DNA of 64,000 bases, taken from NCBI GenBank assembly GCA_963693085.1, contig OY856413.1, forward strand, positions 104,352,801-104,416,800. Reading direction: 5' to 3'. Both the position numbers and the translations under genes were made by a program. The notes under the pieces were generated by a model that did not search any database, was not told the DNA's origin, and worked only from the letters and a program-made list of their open reading frames with translations. Shown here one piece after another: positions 19,855-32,515 of this stretch. Every line of letters begins with the position of its first letter. The stretch's first letter is position 1. Source of the stretch: Alisma plantago-aquatica. Its lineage: Eukaryota; Streptophyta; Magnoliopsida; Alismatales; Alismataceae.

Positions 19855-21503
19855 TGTGTTGAAGTGCATTACAATAACAAAGATAATTATCCTAGAGTTT
19901 AATCCTTTTTCTACTTTCTGATTAAGGTTAGTATAGAAAGGGTCGATCCGAAAGGACAACGTTTTTAAGATTGTTAACTCTAATCCCAATGATTTTGAAG
20001 AACTTTTTATTTCTTTTTAGTATTTTTGTTTTTAGAACAAAAAGTAAAGATTGGTTTGGGGTTTGATGATTACCAGTAAGACAGAATGAAAAGAAATAAG
20101 AAAAAGATTGCACTTAACAAGAAATAATTTGCCCTATCATAAGGAAAATTGAGATGATTGTTAGTACAAGTAAACTATTATGAATGAAAGACTACAATGT
20201 AAACAGAGTGGACAAAACACAAGAATAAATCAAGAGACGGAGAATCCAGGCTTAAGGGGTTTTCACCACCTTAGCCTAGGTGAGAATAGACTAATCCTTT
20301 AAAATGACGATTACGATGAAGGCATGTGAATTAATAAAAATCCACAAAATATGGACTCCACATGAGCCCATTGGTCCTGGTGCTCATGTTTCTTAATCCA
20401 TCATCCAGAAAAGGAAGATCCACGGTCATTTCAAAACCCCTATGAGATTGATGCTATTGTTCTAAATCCAGATTTCCATGGTCATTTCCATCCAGATTAA
20501 CATGTGATCAAACCAATTAGTTATTTTGATAGATCAACAGTTATTAGAACCAAAAGCCATCTAGAAGTCCTTATAAAGAATTAGTCAATTTAAGCCATGG
20601 CTAAGGGGATATTCTCCTTGCCTCGATAGAGAACTACTCACTCATGCTTGTGGAGAAAAGGGAGTCAGAGGAAAGAAGAGTTCTAGCCGTAGTCTAGACT
20701 TATCAAAGGATTGGATCCTTAGGTTAGAGATGATGAAATGGCCGACGCTTAATTCCTTGATCCAGTCCACGGAAGAAGAAAAAGAAGAAGTAAAGTAGAT
20801 CTAAATGGGAAAGTTAAAATAACAATGATTTAAAAACACACTTAAATTGCAAATAACTAATCTTTATTGATGAATCGAATACAAGAACATAAGAACACAA
20901 GAATGATTTCTCAAAAATCTTCGATACAAAAGATGATACAAGAGATGATGTGAAAGATGGAGACTCCCCCCTACTTTTATAGGAGAATGATGGGGTAGGC
21001 TTCTCTCAAAAGAGGGGGGAAAAGGGGGGGATCGGCAGTTTGAATTTTTTAGATCTAGTTAATAGACTCTTGATTGTCTTTAATTATGTTGACGATGTAA
21101 CTCTTTTTAATGCAGGTTCTCATAGAAGCGATTTCGAGGGAATTTCCTCTATCCATAGAATTTAAAGTACACCCAAAAATAGGATTTTCCTGTAGGCATT
21201 TGAATTTCCTTTCCAAATCATATTTGAACATTAAATTATACCTTGGGATGTGAGAGTTATGCCAATTTTGGTGCAAGATATATATTTAAATCTGCACTGC
21301 GGGAAAACTGAAATGCATCCTACATTCATCTCTTATTATCTTCAATAATTCTTGAAAATTGAGAGAAATCTCATAAGAATTCATAAAATGAATATTGAGA
21401 GAATGAAAGTGCAATCAATTTCTGAATTAAAATAAAATTACCAAAAAACTCTTGATTAATTATCCTAAATGATGCAAAAATAAACGATGATATGCATTCA
21501 TCA
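19855..21503 (-). repeat. LTR B, related Athila-like 3' LTR
   Basis: The first ~1.1 kb is clearly similar to LTR C (shared TAGTATAGAAAGGGTCGAT, CCATGGCTAAGGGG and others), while the last ~500 bp differ. The right end, ATTCATCA, is followed by AAATACCCCAGACTTG and GCTTGTCCTC, the reverse of the Athila pre-LTR signature, so it is a 3' LTR on the minus strand. Confidence 0.72.
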
Positions 21504-23858
21504 AAATACCCCAGACTTGAATCTTTGCTTGTCCTCAATTAAAATAAATTACAAATAAAGTCCAATTTATACTCCCAATATGTCATTCCTCACCCTTGTA
21601 ACATCACTATAATTCTTACCTTCAATTTTTGGCCAAGTGACCCAGTCTCCTAGAACCACGTAGCATAAAGTTCTATATTCCCTATCAAACAATTATCACA
21701 TTTTGCTTCAAAAATGAGATTTTGTAGAAAAATCGGCTACATATTACTTTCACTTTGACTTTCTCAATTTTTATTTTTTTGAAAGTTTTTGCACAAGAAC
21801 AAGATGAAATTGCAGGGTGTGAAAATAGAGAAAGAAGTGATGAAAAAATATTGATCCCTCCTCTATTCAACTCGGGATATGAATTTGTGGAGTTGTGGCT
21901 ACATTGGTCACAATTTTTTTTCATGTGCACTTTTGACATCTTTTGATGATACGCTCCTTTGTGGGGTATGGAGTTTTTATTTTGGGAAGCATGCCACCCG
22001 GGACTTGATTTTTTTCCGGTGATGATTCTTTGCTTCTCTTTTTTAGAAAAAATAGAGGGAAGGAAGAGATTTTCTTGTGCTTATAACTTCAACATATTTT
22101 TCATATATTTTTATTAGAGAGTGTCATTTCTCTAGTTAGAGTATTCCTATAAATCACATCATACAAATTTTATAACAATATAATCCATTGCTTAAATATA
22201 GGGAAACATTATGGTTGGTTCTGATCGATTCCTTATGACTTGCCAACTTTTCCAAGGAGTGATGTTATATAGGGGTCCTAGGTGACATAGTGGTTTTAGA
22301 CATGACAATTTGTAATAGATTTTGCAAAAAAATTTACTAAATTCAAGGGGGTAAAATGATAAACATCTATTCAAACTGGTCGACTAGGTAATGGCCTTTT
22401 TATAATAAAAGAAACTAAAACATGGCTGACTAGATAATGGCCATAAAAGAAGAAAACATAGAAGCAGCTATATGCAAAATAAAGGACAACAAGATGTTGA
22501 AAGGAAAAGATAAGGGGGAGAGTAGAAACATACCACCCACCTCCTCCCCAGACTTAGGTTTTTGTTCTTCCCGAGCAAAAACCAAACCCGAGATAGAGGG
22601 AAGAAAATTCATGGTATCACCAGGAGGCCTTGGTAGCTCAAAATATGTCCATATGAAGGGAATGTCGATGATGGATGGGGCTTTGAATAGAGGATCTTCA
22701 TGGTACACTCAATGGATGGGTGGTCGTGGAAGCTTGAAGAGGTTTTCTGAATGATGTTGCTTGTCACCTCGCAGTCCTTCGAGTAGGATCCACATATCTT
22801 CCTTCAGTAGTGAAATTAGTGGTTGAGATGAAAGTGGATTGGGGAGATTGGTGGGTGCCAGTTGGGTAACAAATCTAGTTTCAAATTTGGAAGATCAGGC
22901 AGAGGATCTAGCTCGAGTATCTTTTTTCCACCTAGATCTACATGTAGTGGAGAGGGTGCCAGTATTGGAATAATTGGTTTGTTAGCTGATTAAACAATCA
23001 CATGGGGATGTATGTATTCCTGGTGGATTATGCAACAAGGTGCATCTGAATCCTTTGCCCCACAAATGGAAGCATGTGGATTTGGTGTGGACGACTAATA
23101 GATGGCATAATTATCATCATAATGATAAAAAATGATCATGCCAGGTTGTTCCTTCTCTATTGGGGAATTGTCCATCTCTTCTTCATAAAAGATCCCATCA
23201 ACATGGATATATATGGAGTCATCAGTCTCCTTTACTATGCTGGAGGGGAGATCTGATTCCTTTATAGAACATGTGCCCAACTCAATGGGCTCATACAGGA
23301 TCGTCTCACAATATAACGGTGAAATGTAAGGTTCTTATGGTGGTGGAATCACCTCATCAGGTTCAACCATATGTGGAAAAATAGGTGGTTGAGTGAGGGC
23401 ATAGTGCTCTTAATGAGGAAGCCTTTCAAAAGAATCCATCAATGCATCTTGGGGAGGTGATGGTATATTGGTCACAATAGGCTCAACCAAGATAGGATGA
23501 TTATTGTAAACATCCAAATATGAGCCTACAACCGAGAAAGGTGATGGAGCCTTAGGTTGTTGGGACGTTCTTTGAGCCCACCAGTCTTTGACCTTTTTGT
23601 GAAAAGATTCTTGATTCATGAACTTGTCCACATAGGCCTCCATCCACTCATTTTCTAAGTTATATGGATAGTCAGGGCCCCATACAACTACGGCCCTAGC
23701 TAAACAAAGTTCTTCATGTGCGACATCCTTAATTTCTTCAAAACACCTATCCATATCATGATCAAGGTTGTTTGGAATCTCATATACTTCACATTGGATT
23801 TCTTCTAAGGGTGGCGGTTCATTATACAGAAAGGGTTCAAAGAAGCAGATTGGTCATT
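21504..23858 (-). mobile_element. Internal region of Athila-like element B
   Basis: Sequence upstream (minus strand) of LTR B, similar in places to the 3' internal part of A. It is mostly non-coding, with one recognisable ORF remnant at 23410-23820. Its continuation is 40341-40680 on the far side of the complete Athila, which inserted at AACAT. Confidence 0.55.
23410..23820 (-). pseudogene. Unidentified ORF remnant in element B
   Basis: An open minus-strand stretch of about 135 codons reads PPLEEIQCEVYEIPNN, then DMDRCFEEIKDVAHEE, then WWAQRTSQQPKAPSPF. It is acidic with a Pro-rich end, and no catalytic motif is visible. It sits in internal DNA of an Athila-like element, so it may be a fragment of a leader, gag or post-pol ORF. 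I do not recognise the family. Confidence 0.4.
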
Positions 23859-23863
23859 AACAT
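23859..23863. repeat. Target-site duplication AACAT
   Basis: AACAT precedes the 5' LTR and is repeated at 40336-40340 after the 3' LTR, proving a single complete insertion. Confidence 0.92.
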
Positions 23864-25626
23864 TGATAACCTCCCATTTTGTGACGTTATTTTATTAGTT
23901 ATCTTTAATTTTCCATACTCTTTCTTAGATAAACTAGATAGAATCATTAAACTTTTTTACTTTATTGCAGATACACCAATAAACTAACTTTTCTTATTTT
24001 TTCATTTCAGAAAACACAAAAAAAAATTACAAAGACCCCTCACGGTCCCAAGACCGCGAGAAGACCTCACGGTCCCAAGACCGCGAGAAGACCTCACGGT
24101 CCCAAGACCGCGAGGAGGCCCCACGGTCCCAAGACCGCGAGGAGACCTCACGGTCCCAAGACCGCGAGAAGGCCTCACAGTCCCAAGATCGCGAGAAGAC
24201 TTCACAGTCCCAAGACCGCGAGAAGGCCTCACGGTCCCAAGATCGCGAGAAGGCCTCGCGGTCCCAAGACCGCGAGAAGGCCTCCCGGTCCCAAGACCAT
24301 GAGAAGACCTCACGGTCCCAAGACCGCGATAAGGCCTCGCGGTCCCAAGACTGCGAGAAGGTCTCACGGTCCCAAGACCGCGAGAGGCCAAACGGTATCT
24401 AGACCGTTTGGGCTCAACTTGAGCCTATAAATAGGACCTCAAGGGTCACTTCAAAGGGATCGAATCTCAGACGTCCAGAGGCTGCCTCTCTAGCTCCAGA
24501 GCACTTTTGTCTTCCATCCACTGCCCCAAGGCTGCCAGTTTGAGATCCGTGTTCCATCACCAAGCTATCTTCTCTCTCCTCTCAACAGCAAAGAAGGTGG
24601 GAAGAGAAGATCCATCGTCAAGTCAACCACGAAGTGTGAAGATCGTTGCTCTCTTCACTAAGGGTTCAACTTTCCCTCCTCCGTGGAGATGACGTTCTTT
24701 CTCTCTCTTCTCGCCTCCTTCTTTGTCCTTGACATGAGCGAGTAGTTTCATTCACTAGGGTGCGGGGAGTAGCCCCGCTACCCATGTTTTCATTTCATGC
24801 AATGTAATTCAATAATTTGTAATAGAGATACTCTTCTTTTCAGTTCAACATCAATTGTTTAATGAATGCTGGTTGCCTGATCATCAACTTGTGTTACTTA
24901 TTATCTTTTGGTATGAATTGTCTATGTTTGTACCCTTAGATCTGAATATCGATTGAATGTTGGTCTTAGATGTATGTAGTCACCATATGTCTGTTTCGGT
25001 ATCTAGGAGTGCTTTCATGAGTGGAGTAAACTCACCCCCATCAATGCACTTTCATACTATGAAATGGAATCAGTTGACGTATGGAAGTGCAATCTTGGTA
25101 AGGTCGAGGAACACATTTCATGAAGGAGTAATGCAAAGCATGTGACCATTCATTATGGTATGGCTGGCGTTGCAATACTCCACACTTCTCGTAGCTAGTT
25201 ATCCGAAAGGAAGCTAGGACTACAAGATACTAACTGATTTGACTCTCTTTGCAGGTTGTTTTATTATGTTGCATGTCTTGATCCATGTGTAGTGGTGTGA
25301 AACCCGATAACACCCTAGTGGCTTCTAATCATTGTTTACAACCTTAATCTCTACTTTCTTGCTTTACTTTCCTTGCACTTAGTTTAAAACCAAATCAAAC
25401 TTTCGATCTAAGTATCAACTGTTAAGTAGTTAAGTTTAACTAAAAACGTTTTCCATCTTGATTTCATCAAGACCGCTGTCCCGAGGATTCGACCCTTAAC
25501 TATACTACGATAAGACTTCCGCGTGTCTTAGTACATGTGGGTGGAGTTCTTACCATAGTACTAGCAAGGCTAAACCTAGGGATTCATCATCTCTAGGATT
25601 TTTAGTGGTGTTGCAAAACTCCATCA
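23864..25626 (+). repeat. 5' LTR of the Athila element
   Basis: 1763 bp, TGATAACC...CCATCA. It contains 13 copies of a 27-bp repeat (24041-24390) and a TATA box at 24426. The 52-bp excess over the 3' LTR is about two repeat units. ORFs translating as GLGTVRPSR repeats come from the array. Confidence 0.94.
24041..24433 (+). promoter_or_regulatory. LTR promoter: 27-bp hairpin array plus TATA
   Basis: Thirteen 27-bp units, each with the inverted repeat CGGTCCCAAGACCG (5-bp arms, 4-nt loop), end in a longer hairpin (about 24390-24411). TATAAATA follows at 24426-24433. The equivalent module in the 3' LTR spans 38802-39142. A CpG in each arm makes the array a likely methylation target. Confidence 0.72.
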
Positions 25627-25631
25627 AAAAT

Positions 25632-25649
25632 TGGCGCCGTTGCCGGGGA
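25632..25649 (+). other. Primer-binding site, Asp-tRNA type
   Basis: TGGCGCCGTTGCCGGGGA lies 5 bp after the 5' LTR. This is the site typical of Athila/Tat elements, complementary to the 3' end of tRNA-Asp. Confidence 0.9.
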
Positions 25650-25800
25650 CAACGGAACATTTTAGCTTTTACTTAACAACTTCTTGGTTGATTAGGATTT
25701 TACACTTTTTCTTGATAACTACTCCAAATCTTCTTGATTTCTTCATTTCCTTCCATTATCTTAACGTGTGATTTTCTTTCTACTCAGGTAGAAAACGTGT

Positions 25801-27438
25801 ATGCAACCCCCGCATAGCATCGGATTCTCCCCTGAACCAGAGTACGACTCTGAGGTAGAAAGAAGTTTCCACCGAAGGATTAGACTTAACCGCCAAAGAG
25901 CCAGACAGATGGCTGAAGAGCAACGCCTTGTTGCAGAAAGAGTTAACGCCGCCATAGCAGCACAATGAGCACAACTTATTGCAGACACTCGTGCTCAAGT
26001 GCAAGCTGAGATTCGAGATGAGGAACAAGCCCGCATCCAAGCAGAGCATGTTGCTGCTCAACTTGCACTAAGAAACAAGCAACTTCGGGATTACGCAGTC
26101 CCGAAGAATTATGAAGATGATCATCCAGTCCGACCACCGATTATTAAAATACCAAACTTCGAAATCCGGACGCAATGGATCCAGATAATGCAAGGCATTT
26201 CTTTTTCTGGAGCACCCGGGGACGATTGCATGGATCACCTTAAGAGATTCAAGTCACTCTGCCGACTTGTACCCCAAGCAGGAATCGCCTTGGAAGCAAT
26301 AATGTTACACCTTTTCCACTTCACCTTATCTGGAAGAGCACTAAGCTGGTACAACGCTTTGGATAGACATCCCATCATCACTACTTGGACTCCTTTAGAA
26401 GAAACGTTTCTTGAAAAATTCTTTCCACCTTCGCTAACCTATGAGATTAGGGGACAGATTAATCACTTTTCCCAACTACCTGGAGAAACACTTGCTGATG
26501 CTTGGGAAAGATTCAAAGAACTCCTGAGAAAGTGTCCTCACCATGGCATATCTCAAAATCAACTAATAGAAACATTCTACAGAGGAGTAAGTGATGATAT
26601 CAAGCAATTTCTCGATTCCTCATCTGGATGAAATTTTATGAGAAAGAACTATGAAGATGCTTGGAATATAGTTACACTAGGGGCCGAGAACCAATCCAAT
26701 GGGGGAAGGTCATCTAACCAACCCAAGGGAATTCTTAAAGTATACAAAGCTGAAGAATCAATGGAACTCAAGGCCATTGCAGAGGCCCTGAAGACTATTG
26801 CTAGCAAGCAACAAGCCCTCGAAACTTCTTTCGGGGAATATGACAAGAAGAAAAGCTCTCAGGTTCAACAAGTAAAAGCAGCTACTGGAACTTGTGAAGC
26901 CTGTCATGCATATGATCATCCCACATTATCATGTGGTTTGTTGTACAATGTCATGATGGATTTACAACCACCTATGCCGCAATATGAACCCATTATTGAG
27001 CATCCCGAGGACCAAATGTCAGAGCAAGTCAACTCCATCCATTCAATACCTGGCCAGGTGTACTACAATCCAGACAAACCAAGGAACCATCCTGGTTTCC
27101 AATACGGGAATCCTGTAGGGACCGCCAACCCACAACAGTAGACTCAAGGTGGATCTTTCAATAGACAACCGCCAGGATTTCAGAATAACTTCAGTCAAGG
27201 GAATTATAGACAGGGTTTCCAAAGATCTAACTATCCCAGAAACCCTTCTTACCAATATGGCCATCCAGGTCTGCACCCGCAGCTACAACAACCTCAGTTG
27301 CAGCAGCCCCAAAAACCACAGTAAACTGCACCTCTACAACAACCACAAGGACAACAAGTCACTCAGTATCAACAGAGGGGTGCTCCTCCCCAATCATCTG
27401 ATGAAATATCCTTGATTAGACAAATGCTTCAATGTTAA
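25801..27438 (+). pseudogene. gag: Athila gag with five in-frame stops
   Basis: One reading frame runs from the ATG at 25801 into pol, interrupted by stops at 25966 (TGA), 26629 (TGA), 27139 (TAG), 27322 (TAA) and 27436 (TAA). The N-terminus is an Arg/Ala/Glu-rich coiled coil. The central capsid-type gag region is clear (about 26100-26620: LSGRALSWYNAL, FFPPSLTYEIRGQI, ETLADAWERFKELLRKCPHHG). A lone CEACHAYDHPTLSC (about 26890-26935) is a knuckle-like motif, followed by a Gln/Pro/Asn-rich stretch. Gag forms the particle that packages element RNA. Four of the five stops fit single C-to-T changes. Confidence 0.88.
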
Positions 27439-30400
27439 CACACTATGCTTGCAAATCAGCAAGCTCAACAAAAGGCCGTAGAATCCCAACTGGCACAGAT
27501 TGCCGCTCAATTGAAGCCACAAGTCGGCACTTTTGCTGGGCAACCAGAGGCAAACCCGAGACATAACCAAAACAGACCAGAACAACTGAATGCCGTCACC
27601 ATACGGTCTGGTCTTGTCCTGCCTGATGTCACCAGAATCATACATGATGATGATAATGAAGCCATTCTTTCCCCAACAGGAAATTCAAGCATAGAAACAA
27701 AAAATTCTACTGAGAAAGAAAAGGAAAAGGAACCAATGCCAGAGGTCCCACCCAGAATTCCTTATCCAGACAGGCTGAAAGGGACCAAAATGGATACTAG
27801 GTTCCAAAAATTTAAAGAAGCTATGAAAAAATTATACATTGATATTCCTTTCCTTGATGCTCTTTCCGAGGTGCCCGCTTGGGCCAAATACCTGAAAACC
27901 CTCTTGTCAAGAAAGTATATGACAGAAGAGCATGAAACAGTGAAACTTGCTCAGACCACTTCAGACATTCTGCTAAACAAGATGCCAAAGAAAAAGAAGG
28001 ATCCGGGTTCCTTCGGTATCCAGTGTTCTATTGGAAATGGTTCCAGCAAGAAAGGATTGGCAGACTTAGGAGCAAGTATATCTATTATGCCCTATTCGAT
28101 GTGTAAAAGATTAGGCTTCACTGATTTGTTACCTACGACAATGACAATTCAGTTAGCCGACTCTACCATAACTACCCCTCTTGGAATTATCGAGGATATT
28201 CCTGTCAGAATAGGAAAGAATTCTTATGTCCCGTGCGATTTCGTTATTATGGACATCCAAGAAGACCTGAGATACCCGATAATCTTTGGCAGACCTTTCG
28301 TAGCTACTGCCCGAGCACTTATCGATGTTGAAGCAGGAACTATAATCTTGAGACTTGGGAAGGAAGCTTTCCAGTTTAGAGTTCTTAACAGCATGAAAGG
28401 TCCAAGCATTCAAGAGGAAGTTTTTCTCCTGAATGCTATATATCAAATGTCCCAGTTAGAAATGTCTGAACCCTCCGATGAGCTAGAAAGTGCCTTGACA
28501 AATCCGGAAGTAGAATTTTCGGCAAACGAGCTAGTGCAACAATGCCTTCAATATTTAGAAAAAGCTGAAGAAGCCCCAACAACCACCTTTGAAGAACTCA
28601 AGGCTGTCACCGTTATAGAAGCGACCGAGCCACCTAAGGCCCCTGAATTCAAGGCCTTACCCGAAGGACTCAAACATGTCTTCCTTGACAGCGAGAAACT
28701 TTGTCCAGTGATTATCAACTCTACTCTGGAAGAAGACCAAGAAAACAAACTTCTTAATGAGCTAAAGAGACACAAGAAAGCTATCGGATATAAAATGACT
28801 GACTTAACTGGTGTAAACCCAGCTTTATGCATGCACAGATTGCCTATGGTGGAAGAATTCAAACCATCGAGGGAACATCAAAGGAAGTTGAACCCTAATC
28901 TAAAGGAGGTAGTTCGCATCGAGGTTCTCAAACTCCTGAAGGCATGTATCATCTACCCAATCTCAGATTCTCAATGGGTAAGCCCCGTGCAGGTGGTCCC
29001 TAAAAAAGGGGGGACTACTGTTGTTCTTAATGATAAGAATGAACTGGTACCTACTAGAACAGTAACTGGGTGGAGAATGTGCATAGATTACAGAAAACTT
29101 AATAAAGCAACAAGGAAAGATCATTTCCCCTTGCCCTTCCTAGATGAGGTCCTCGAGCACTTAGCTCATCAGAAATTCTTCTGTTACCTCGATGGTTATT
29201 CCGGGTTTTACCACATCCCTATACACCCGGAAGATCAAGAGAAAACTACTTTCACCTGTCCTTTTGGGACATATGCTTTCAGAAGAATGCCATTCGGGCT
29301 TTGTAATGCGCCAGCCACTTTTCAGAGATGCATGTCTGCTATCTTTGCAGGATTAACAGAATCTATAATGGAGATATTCATGGATGATTTCTCAGTTTAT
29401 GGAAACTCTTTTGACAACTGTCTGCTCAACCTGGTTCAAGTTCTACAAAGATGCGAGGACACAAACCCCATCTTAAATTGGGAAAAATGTCATTTTATGG
29501 TAACAGAAGGTGTTGTCCTCGGACACAGAGTGAGCGACAGAGGAATCGAGGTGGATCAAGCAAAAATTGACGTCATCTCGAAATTGATGCCACCAAAAGA
29601 TGTAAAAGGGGTACGTGCTTTCTTAGGTCATGCTGGGTTTTACAGAAGATTTATCAAAGACTTCTCAAAAATAGCAAAACCCATGACACAACTGCTGACC
29701 AAGGACACAGAATTTAACTTTAACCAAGAATGTTTGCAAAGTTTCACAACTCTAAAAAATGCCTTGATTTCCGCACCCATTCTAAGAGCTCCAGATTGGC
29801 CACAACCATTCCAAATCATGTGTGACGCGAGCGATTATGCCATAGGGGCCGTATTAGGGCAAAGAATCGACAAGAAACCCTATGTTATATACTACGCATC
29901 TAAAATGCTGGATGAAGCACAGAAAAATTACACCACTACAGAAAAGGAATTCTTAGCTGTCATCTATGCGTTCGAGAAATTCCGCTCATACCTGATTGGA
30001 GCTAAAGTCATCATCTACACTGACCACTCCGCTATACGGTATCTAATTCAGAAGCAAGATGCAAAACCTAGACTTATCCGCTGGGTATTAATGCTTCAAG
30101 AATTCGATTTGGAAATCAAAGACAAAAGCGGGGTGGAAAACGTCGTCGCTGACCATCTCAGCCGTATTAGAGTCGAGGATGAAGACAAAGTACCTATCCG
30201 AGACTCCCTCCTGGACGACCAACTAATGAAAGTCGCTAATGGATTCCCCTGGTATGCCGACATTGTTAATTATTTGGCAACAGGAATCATTCACCCGTCC
30301 GCATCCTATCACGACAAAAAGAAGTTCATTCACGACGCTAAGCAATATTTCTGGGACGAGCCCTATCTTTTTCGCTTATGCGCAGATGGACTCTTTCGTA

Positions 30401-30972
30401 GATGCATTCCAGAGACGGAAATCACTTCGGTTATTGAGCACTGTCACTCAGGCCCCACTGGGGGCCACATGAGTTCCAAAAAGACAGCTCTTAAAGTCCT
30501 ACAATCTGGCTTTTATTGGCCTACCATCGCAAAAGACGCACATGAATACGTGCGATCATGCGACAAGTGTCAACTATCTGGGGGAATTACCCGAAGAAAT
30601 GAAATGCCATTGAACATATGGCAAGAAATCGAACTCTTCGATGTATGGGGAATAGATTACATGGGCCCTTTCCCCCCATCCTACGGATTCATGTACATCT
30701 TAGTTGCTGTGGATTACGTGTCAAAATGGGTAGAAGCTCTACCGACCACCTCTTGTGATTCAAAACTGGTAATCAAGATGTTTAAAGAGATAATATTCCC
30801 CAGATTCGGTGTCCCAAGAACGATAATATCTGACGGCCGATCACATTTCTTGGAACGGAGCCTTGAAGCCTTATTAAGAAAATACGGAGTCAACCACAAA
30901 GTTTCTACACCGTATCATCCACAGACATGTGGACAGGTCGAGTCTCCAATAGGCAAATTAAAGCTATCCTAG
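27439..30972 (+). CDS. pol: Athila pol: protease, RT, RNase H, integrase
   Basis: An open frame of 1175 codons counted from 27445, continuous in frame with gag. Domains in order: Gln-rich linker; aspartic protease with DLGASISIM near residue 209 and a later IIFGRPF; reverse transcriptase (about 500-720) with [30 protein letters not shown] and FMDD near 645; RNase H (about 790-920) with [12 protein letters not shown] and TDHSAIRYL; integrase with an HHCC zinc region (about 1000-1045, H...H...CDKC) and the D,D-35-E core (Asp near 1071 and 1129, Glu near 1166). The frame is lost directly after the catalytic Glu by one missing base at about 30944, so the full integrase is not made. Confidence 0.93.
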   Translation, partial: HTMLANQQAQQKAVESQLAQIAAQLKPQVGTFAGQPEANPRHNQNRPEQLNAVTIRSGLVLPDVTRIIHDDDNEAILSPTGNSSIETKNSTEKEKEKEPMPEVPPRIPYPDRLKGTKMDTRFQKFKEAMKKLYIDIPFLDALSEVPAWAKYLKTLLSRKYMTEEHETVKLAQTTSDILLNKMPKKKKDPGSFGIQCSIGNGSSKKGLADLGASISIMPYSMCKRLGFTDLLPTTMTIQLADSTITTPLGIIEDIPVRIGKNSYVPCDFVIMDIQEDLRYPIIFGRPFVATARALIDVEAGTIILRLGKEAFQFRVLNSMKGPSIQEEVFLLNAIYQMSQLEMSEPSDELESALTNPEVEFSANELVQQCLQYLEKAEEAPTTTFEELKAVTVIEATEPPKAPEFKALPEGLKHVFLDSEKLCPVIINSTLEEDQENKLLNELKRHKKAIGYKMTDLTGVNPALCMHRLPMVEEFKPSREHQRKLNPNLKEVVRIEVLKLLKACIIYPISDSQWVSPVQVVPKKGGTTVVLNDKNELVPTRTVTGWRMCIDYRKLNKATRKDHFPLPFLDEVLEHLAHQKFFCYLDGYSGFYHIPIHPEDQEKTTFTCPFGTYAFRRMPFGLCNAPATFQRCMSAIFAGLTESIMEIFMDDFSVYGNSFDNCLLNLVQVLQRCEDTNPILNWEKCHFMVTEGVVLGHRVSDRGIEVDQAKIDVISKLMPPKDVKGVRAFLGHAGFYRRFIKDFSKIAKPMTQLLTKDTEFNFNQECLQSFTTLKNALISAPILRAPDWPQPFQIMCDASDYAIGAVLGQRIDKKPYVIYYASKMLDEAQKNYTTTEKEFLAVIYAFEKFRSYLIGAKVIIYTDHSAIRYLIQKQDAKPRLIRWVLMLQEFDLEIKDKSGVENVVADHLSRIRVEDEDKVPIRDSLLDDQLMKVANGFPWYADIVNYLATGIIHPSASYHDKKKFIHDAKQYFWDEPYLFRLCADGLFRRCIPETEITSVIEHCHSGPTGGHMSSKKTALKVLQSGFYWPTIAKDAHEYVRSCDKCQLSGGITRRNEMPLNIWQEIELFDVWGIDYMGPFPPSYGFMYILVAVDYVSKWVEALPTTSCDSKLVIKMFKEIIFPRFGVPRTIISDGRSHFLERSLEALLRKYGVNHKVSTPYHPQTCGQVESPIGKLKLS

Positions 30973-31541
30973 AAAAGACTGTCAATCGGCACCGCACCGA
31001 TTGGTCCACCAAACTATATGACGCTCTATGGGCTTACCGTACAACTTTCAAAACACCAATCGGAACAACATCGTTTCGATTAGTGTATGGGAAGTCCTGC
31101 CATTTTCCAGTTGAATTAGAGCATAAGGCTTGGTGGGCCATTAAGCAACTAAACTTCGATCTCAAAGGCGCTGGTGAATTCAGACAACTGCAACTCCAAG
31201 AACTAGAAGAATTACGAATGACAGCCTACCACAACGCAAGAATTTACAAAGAACAAACTAAGATGTGGCACGATGGCCACATAAAAAGAAAGGATATAAC
31301 CGTCGGAGACAAAGTCCTCCTATTCAACTCCAGATTAAAAATGTTTCCTAGAAAATTGCGTACTAAATGGTCGGGGCCTTTTACAATCAAACATGTATAC
31401 CCGATAGGAGCTGTCATTATTATCGATGATAATGGAGGAGAGAGGACCGTAAATGGTCACAGATTAAAAAAGTACCACACTCCGGCAGATAAGTTATCAA
31501 GACAAACCATAGAGATACATGACCCTATAAAGTCAGCATAG
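30945..31541 (+). pseudogene. pol: Athila integrase C-terminal part, shifted frame
   Basis: Continuation of integrase in another frame: [44 protein letters not shown], then [10 protein letters not shown] and [12 protein letters not shown] to the end of pol at 31541. It would need the single-base loss near 30944 to be absent to join pol. There is no chromodomain, consistent with Athila. The same tail survives in elements A (19617-19845) and D (about 49480-49680). Confidence 0.88.
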
Positions 31542-31732
31542 CCGGAGCAAAATCTTGTCGAGCCAGCGACGTTAAACCAAAGCGCTTCTTGGGAGGCAAC
31601 CCAAGGCCTGAGTATCACCTTCCCTAATTTTTCTAGCCTTTTATTTTGTTTTTAAACCTCTTTTGTTTTTCTTTGTTTTTCTTTTTTTCTTTAAATCTAA
31701 AAATATAAAAAAAAATCCACATGATCTTGAGG

Positions 31733-31891
31733 TCAAACGGTCTCAAGACCGTTTGGGCCCTCGCGGTCTCAGGACCGTTTGGGCCCTCGCGGTCTCAGGA
31801 CCGTTTGGGCCCTCGCGGTCCCCGGACCGTGAGGATTCCTCGCGGTCTCAAGACCGTTTGGAAGGCCGACCCCACCTAAAACCTATAAATA
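31733..31891 (+). promoter_or_regulatory. Internal Athila promoter: hairpin array plus TATA
   Basis: After pol, five hairpins of the type CGGTCTCAAGACCG or CGGTCTCAGGACCG (about 31739-31862) are followed by TATAAATA at 31884-31891. An A-rich lead-in with ATAAAAAAAAATCCACA just before the array resembles that before the LTR array (about 24011-24040). The layout repeats the LTR promoter and lies upstream of the accessory ORF starting at 32516. I infer a separate transcript for that ORF. Confidence 0.65.
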
Positions 31892-32242
31892 TACCCTCCC
31901 CACCAACATCTCTCTCTTCTTGAACCCCGAACTTCCAAGCTTCGTTGTTTCATTCATCTCCGAGCTCCATCTCCGCGCTCTCTGACGCCGCTTCCATTTC
32001 AAGTTCTTCGCCGACGACTCGGCTTCGCCGCTGTCGTCTCCAGCTCGTCGTCACTCGTGCGCCCCTACTGTAACGCCCACCACACCTAGGCTCTTCGCCG
32101 ATTCGTTGACCGCACCGATAGGTTGACAACCTGACGATTCATTAAACAATAGCTCGCGTTTGAACTCCTCTCCGCCCTTGTCGCCGTCGTCATTTTCTTG
32201 GTTCTCTGCCGACAGAACGACCGCACCCTGCGCGGTTCGTCT

Positions 32243-32412
32243 CCCTCATGGTCTCCAGACCGTGAGGCCCCGCGCGGTTCGTCTCCCTCGCGGTCTCAAG
32301 ACCGTTTGGATCCTCTCGGTCTCAAGACCGTTTGGATCCTCGCGGTCTCAAGACCGTGTGAGCCCAAACGGTCTCAAGACCGTTTGAGACCAAACAGTCT
32401 CAGGACCGTTTG
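32243..32412 (+). repeat. Second hairpin array in the accessory leader
   Basis: Seven or so further copies of GGTCTCAAGACCG-type hairpins lie between the internal TATA box and the accessory ORF, so they would be in its 5' leader or a leader intron. Confidence 0.75.
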
Positions 32413-32483
32413 AACTCAATCAAACTACTAAAACTCAAACTCAAAATAATTTTACTTTGTTATAATTCCAAAATTTACGATTT

Positions 32484-32514
32484 CTAACTTTTGTTTTATT
32501 GTCAATCATTTCAG
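32484..32514 (+). other. Candidate 3' splice site before accessory ORF
   Basis: CTAAC (branch-like), a T-rich tract and TTTCAG end one base before the ATG at 32516. A very similar stretch occurs in the LTR (CTAAC...CATTTCAG, 23984-24010). A leader intron with acceptor at 32514 is plausible; the donor is not identified. Confidence 0.45.
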
Positions 32515-32515
32515 A

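Noticed and set aside
24002..24391. Long ORF with GLGTVRPSR repeats, and similar ORFs at 38763-39111
   Set aside because: The 27-bp DNA repeat is a multiple of three and keeps several frames open. It lies in LTR promoter sequence and copy number varies between the LTRs.
24041..24411. Regular hairpin repeats that might look like a CRISPR array
   Set aside because: Units are contiguous without unique spacers, sit inside an LTR of a plant retroelement and vary like a minisatellite.
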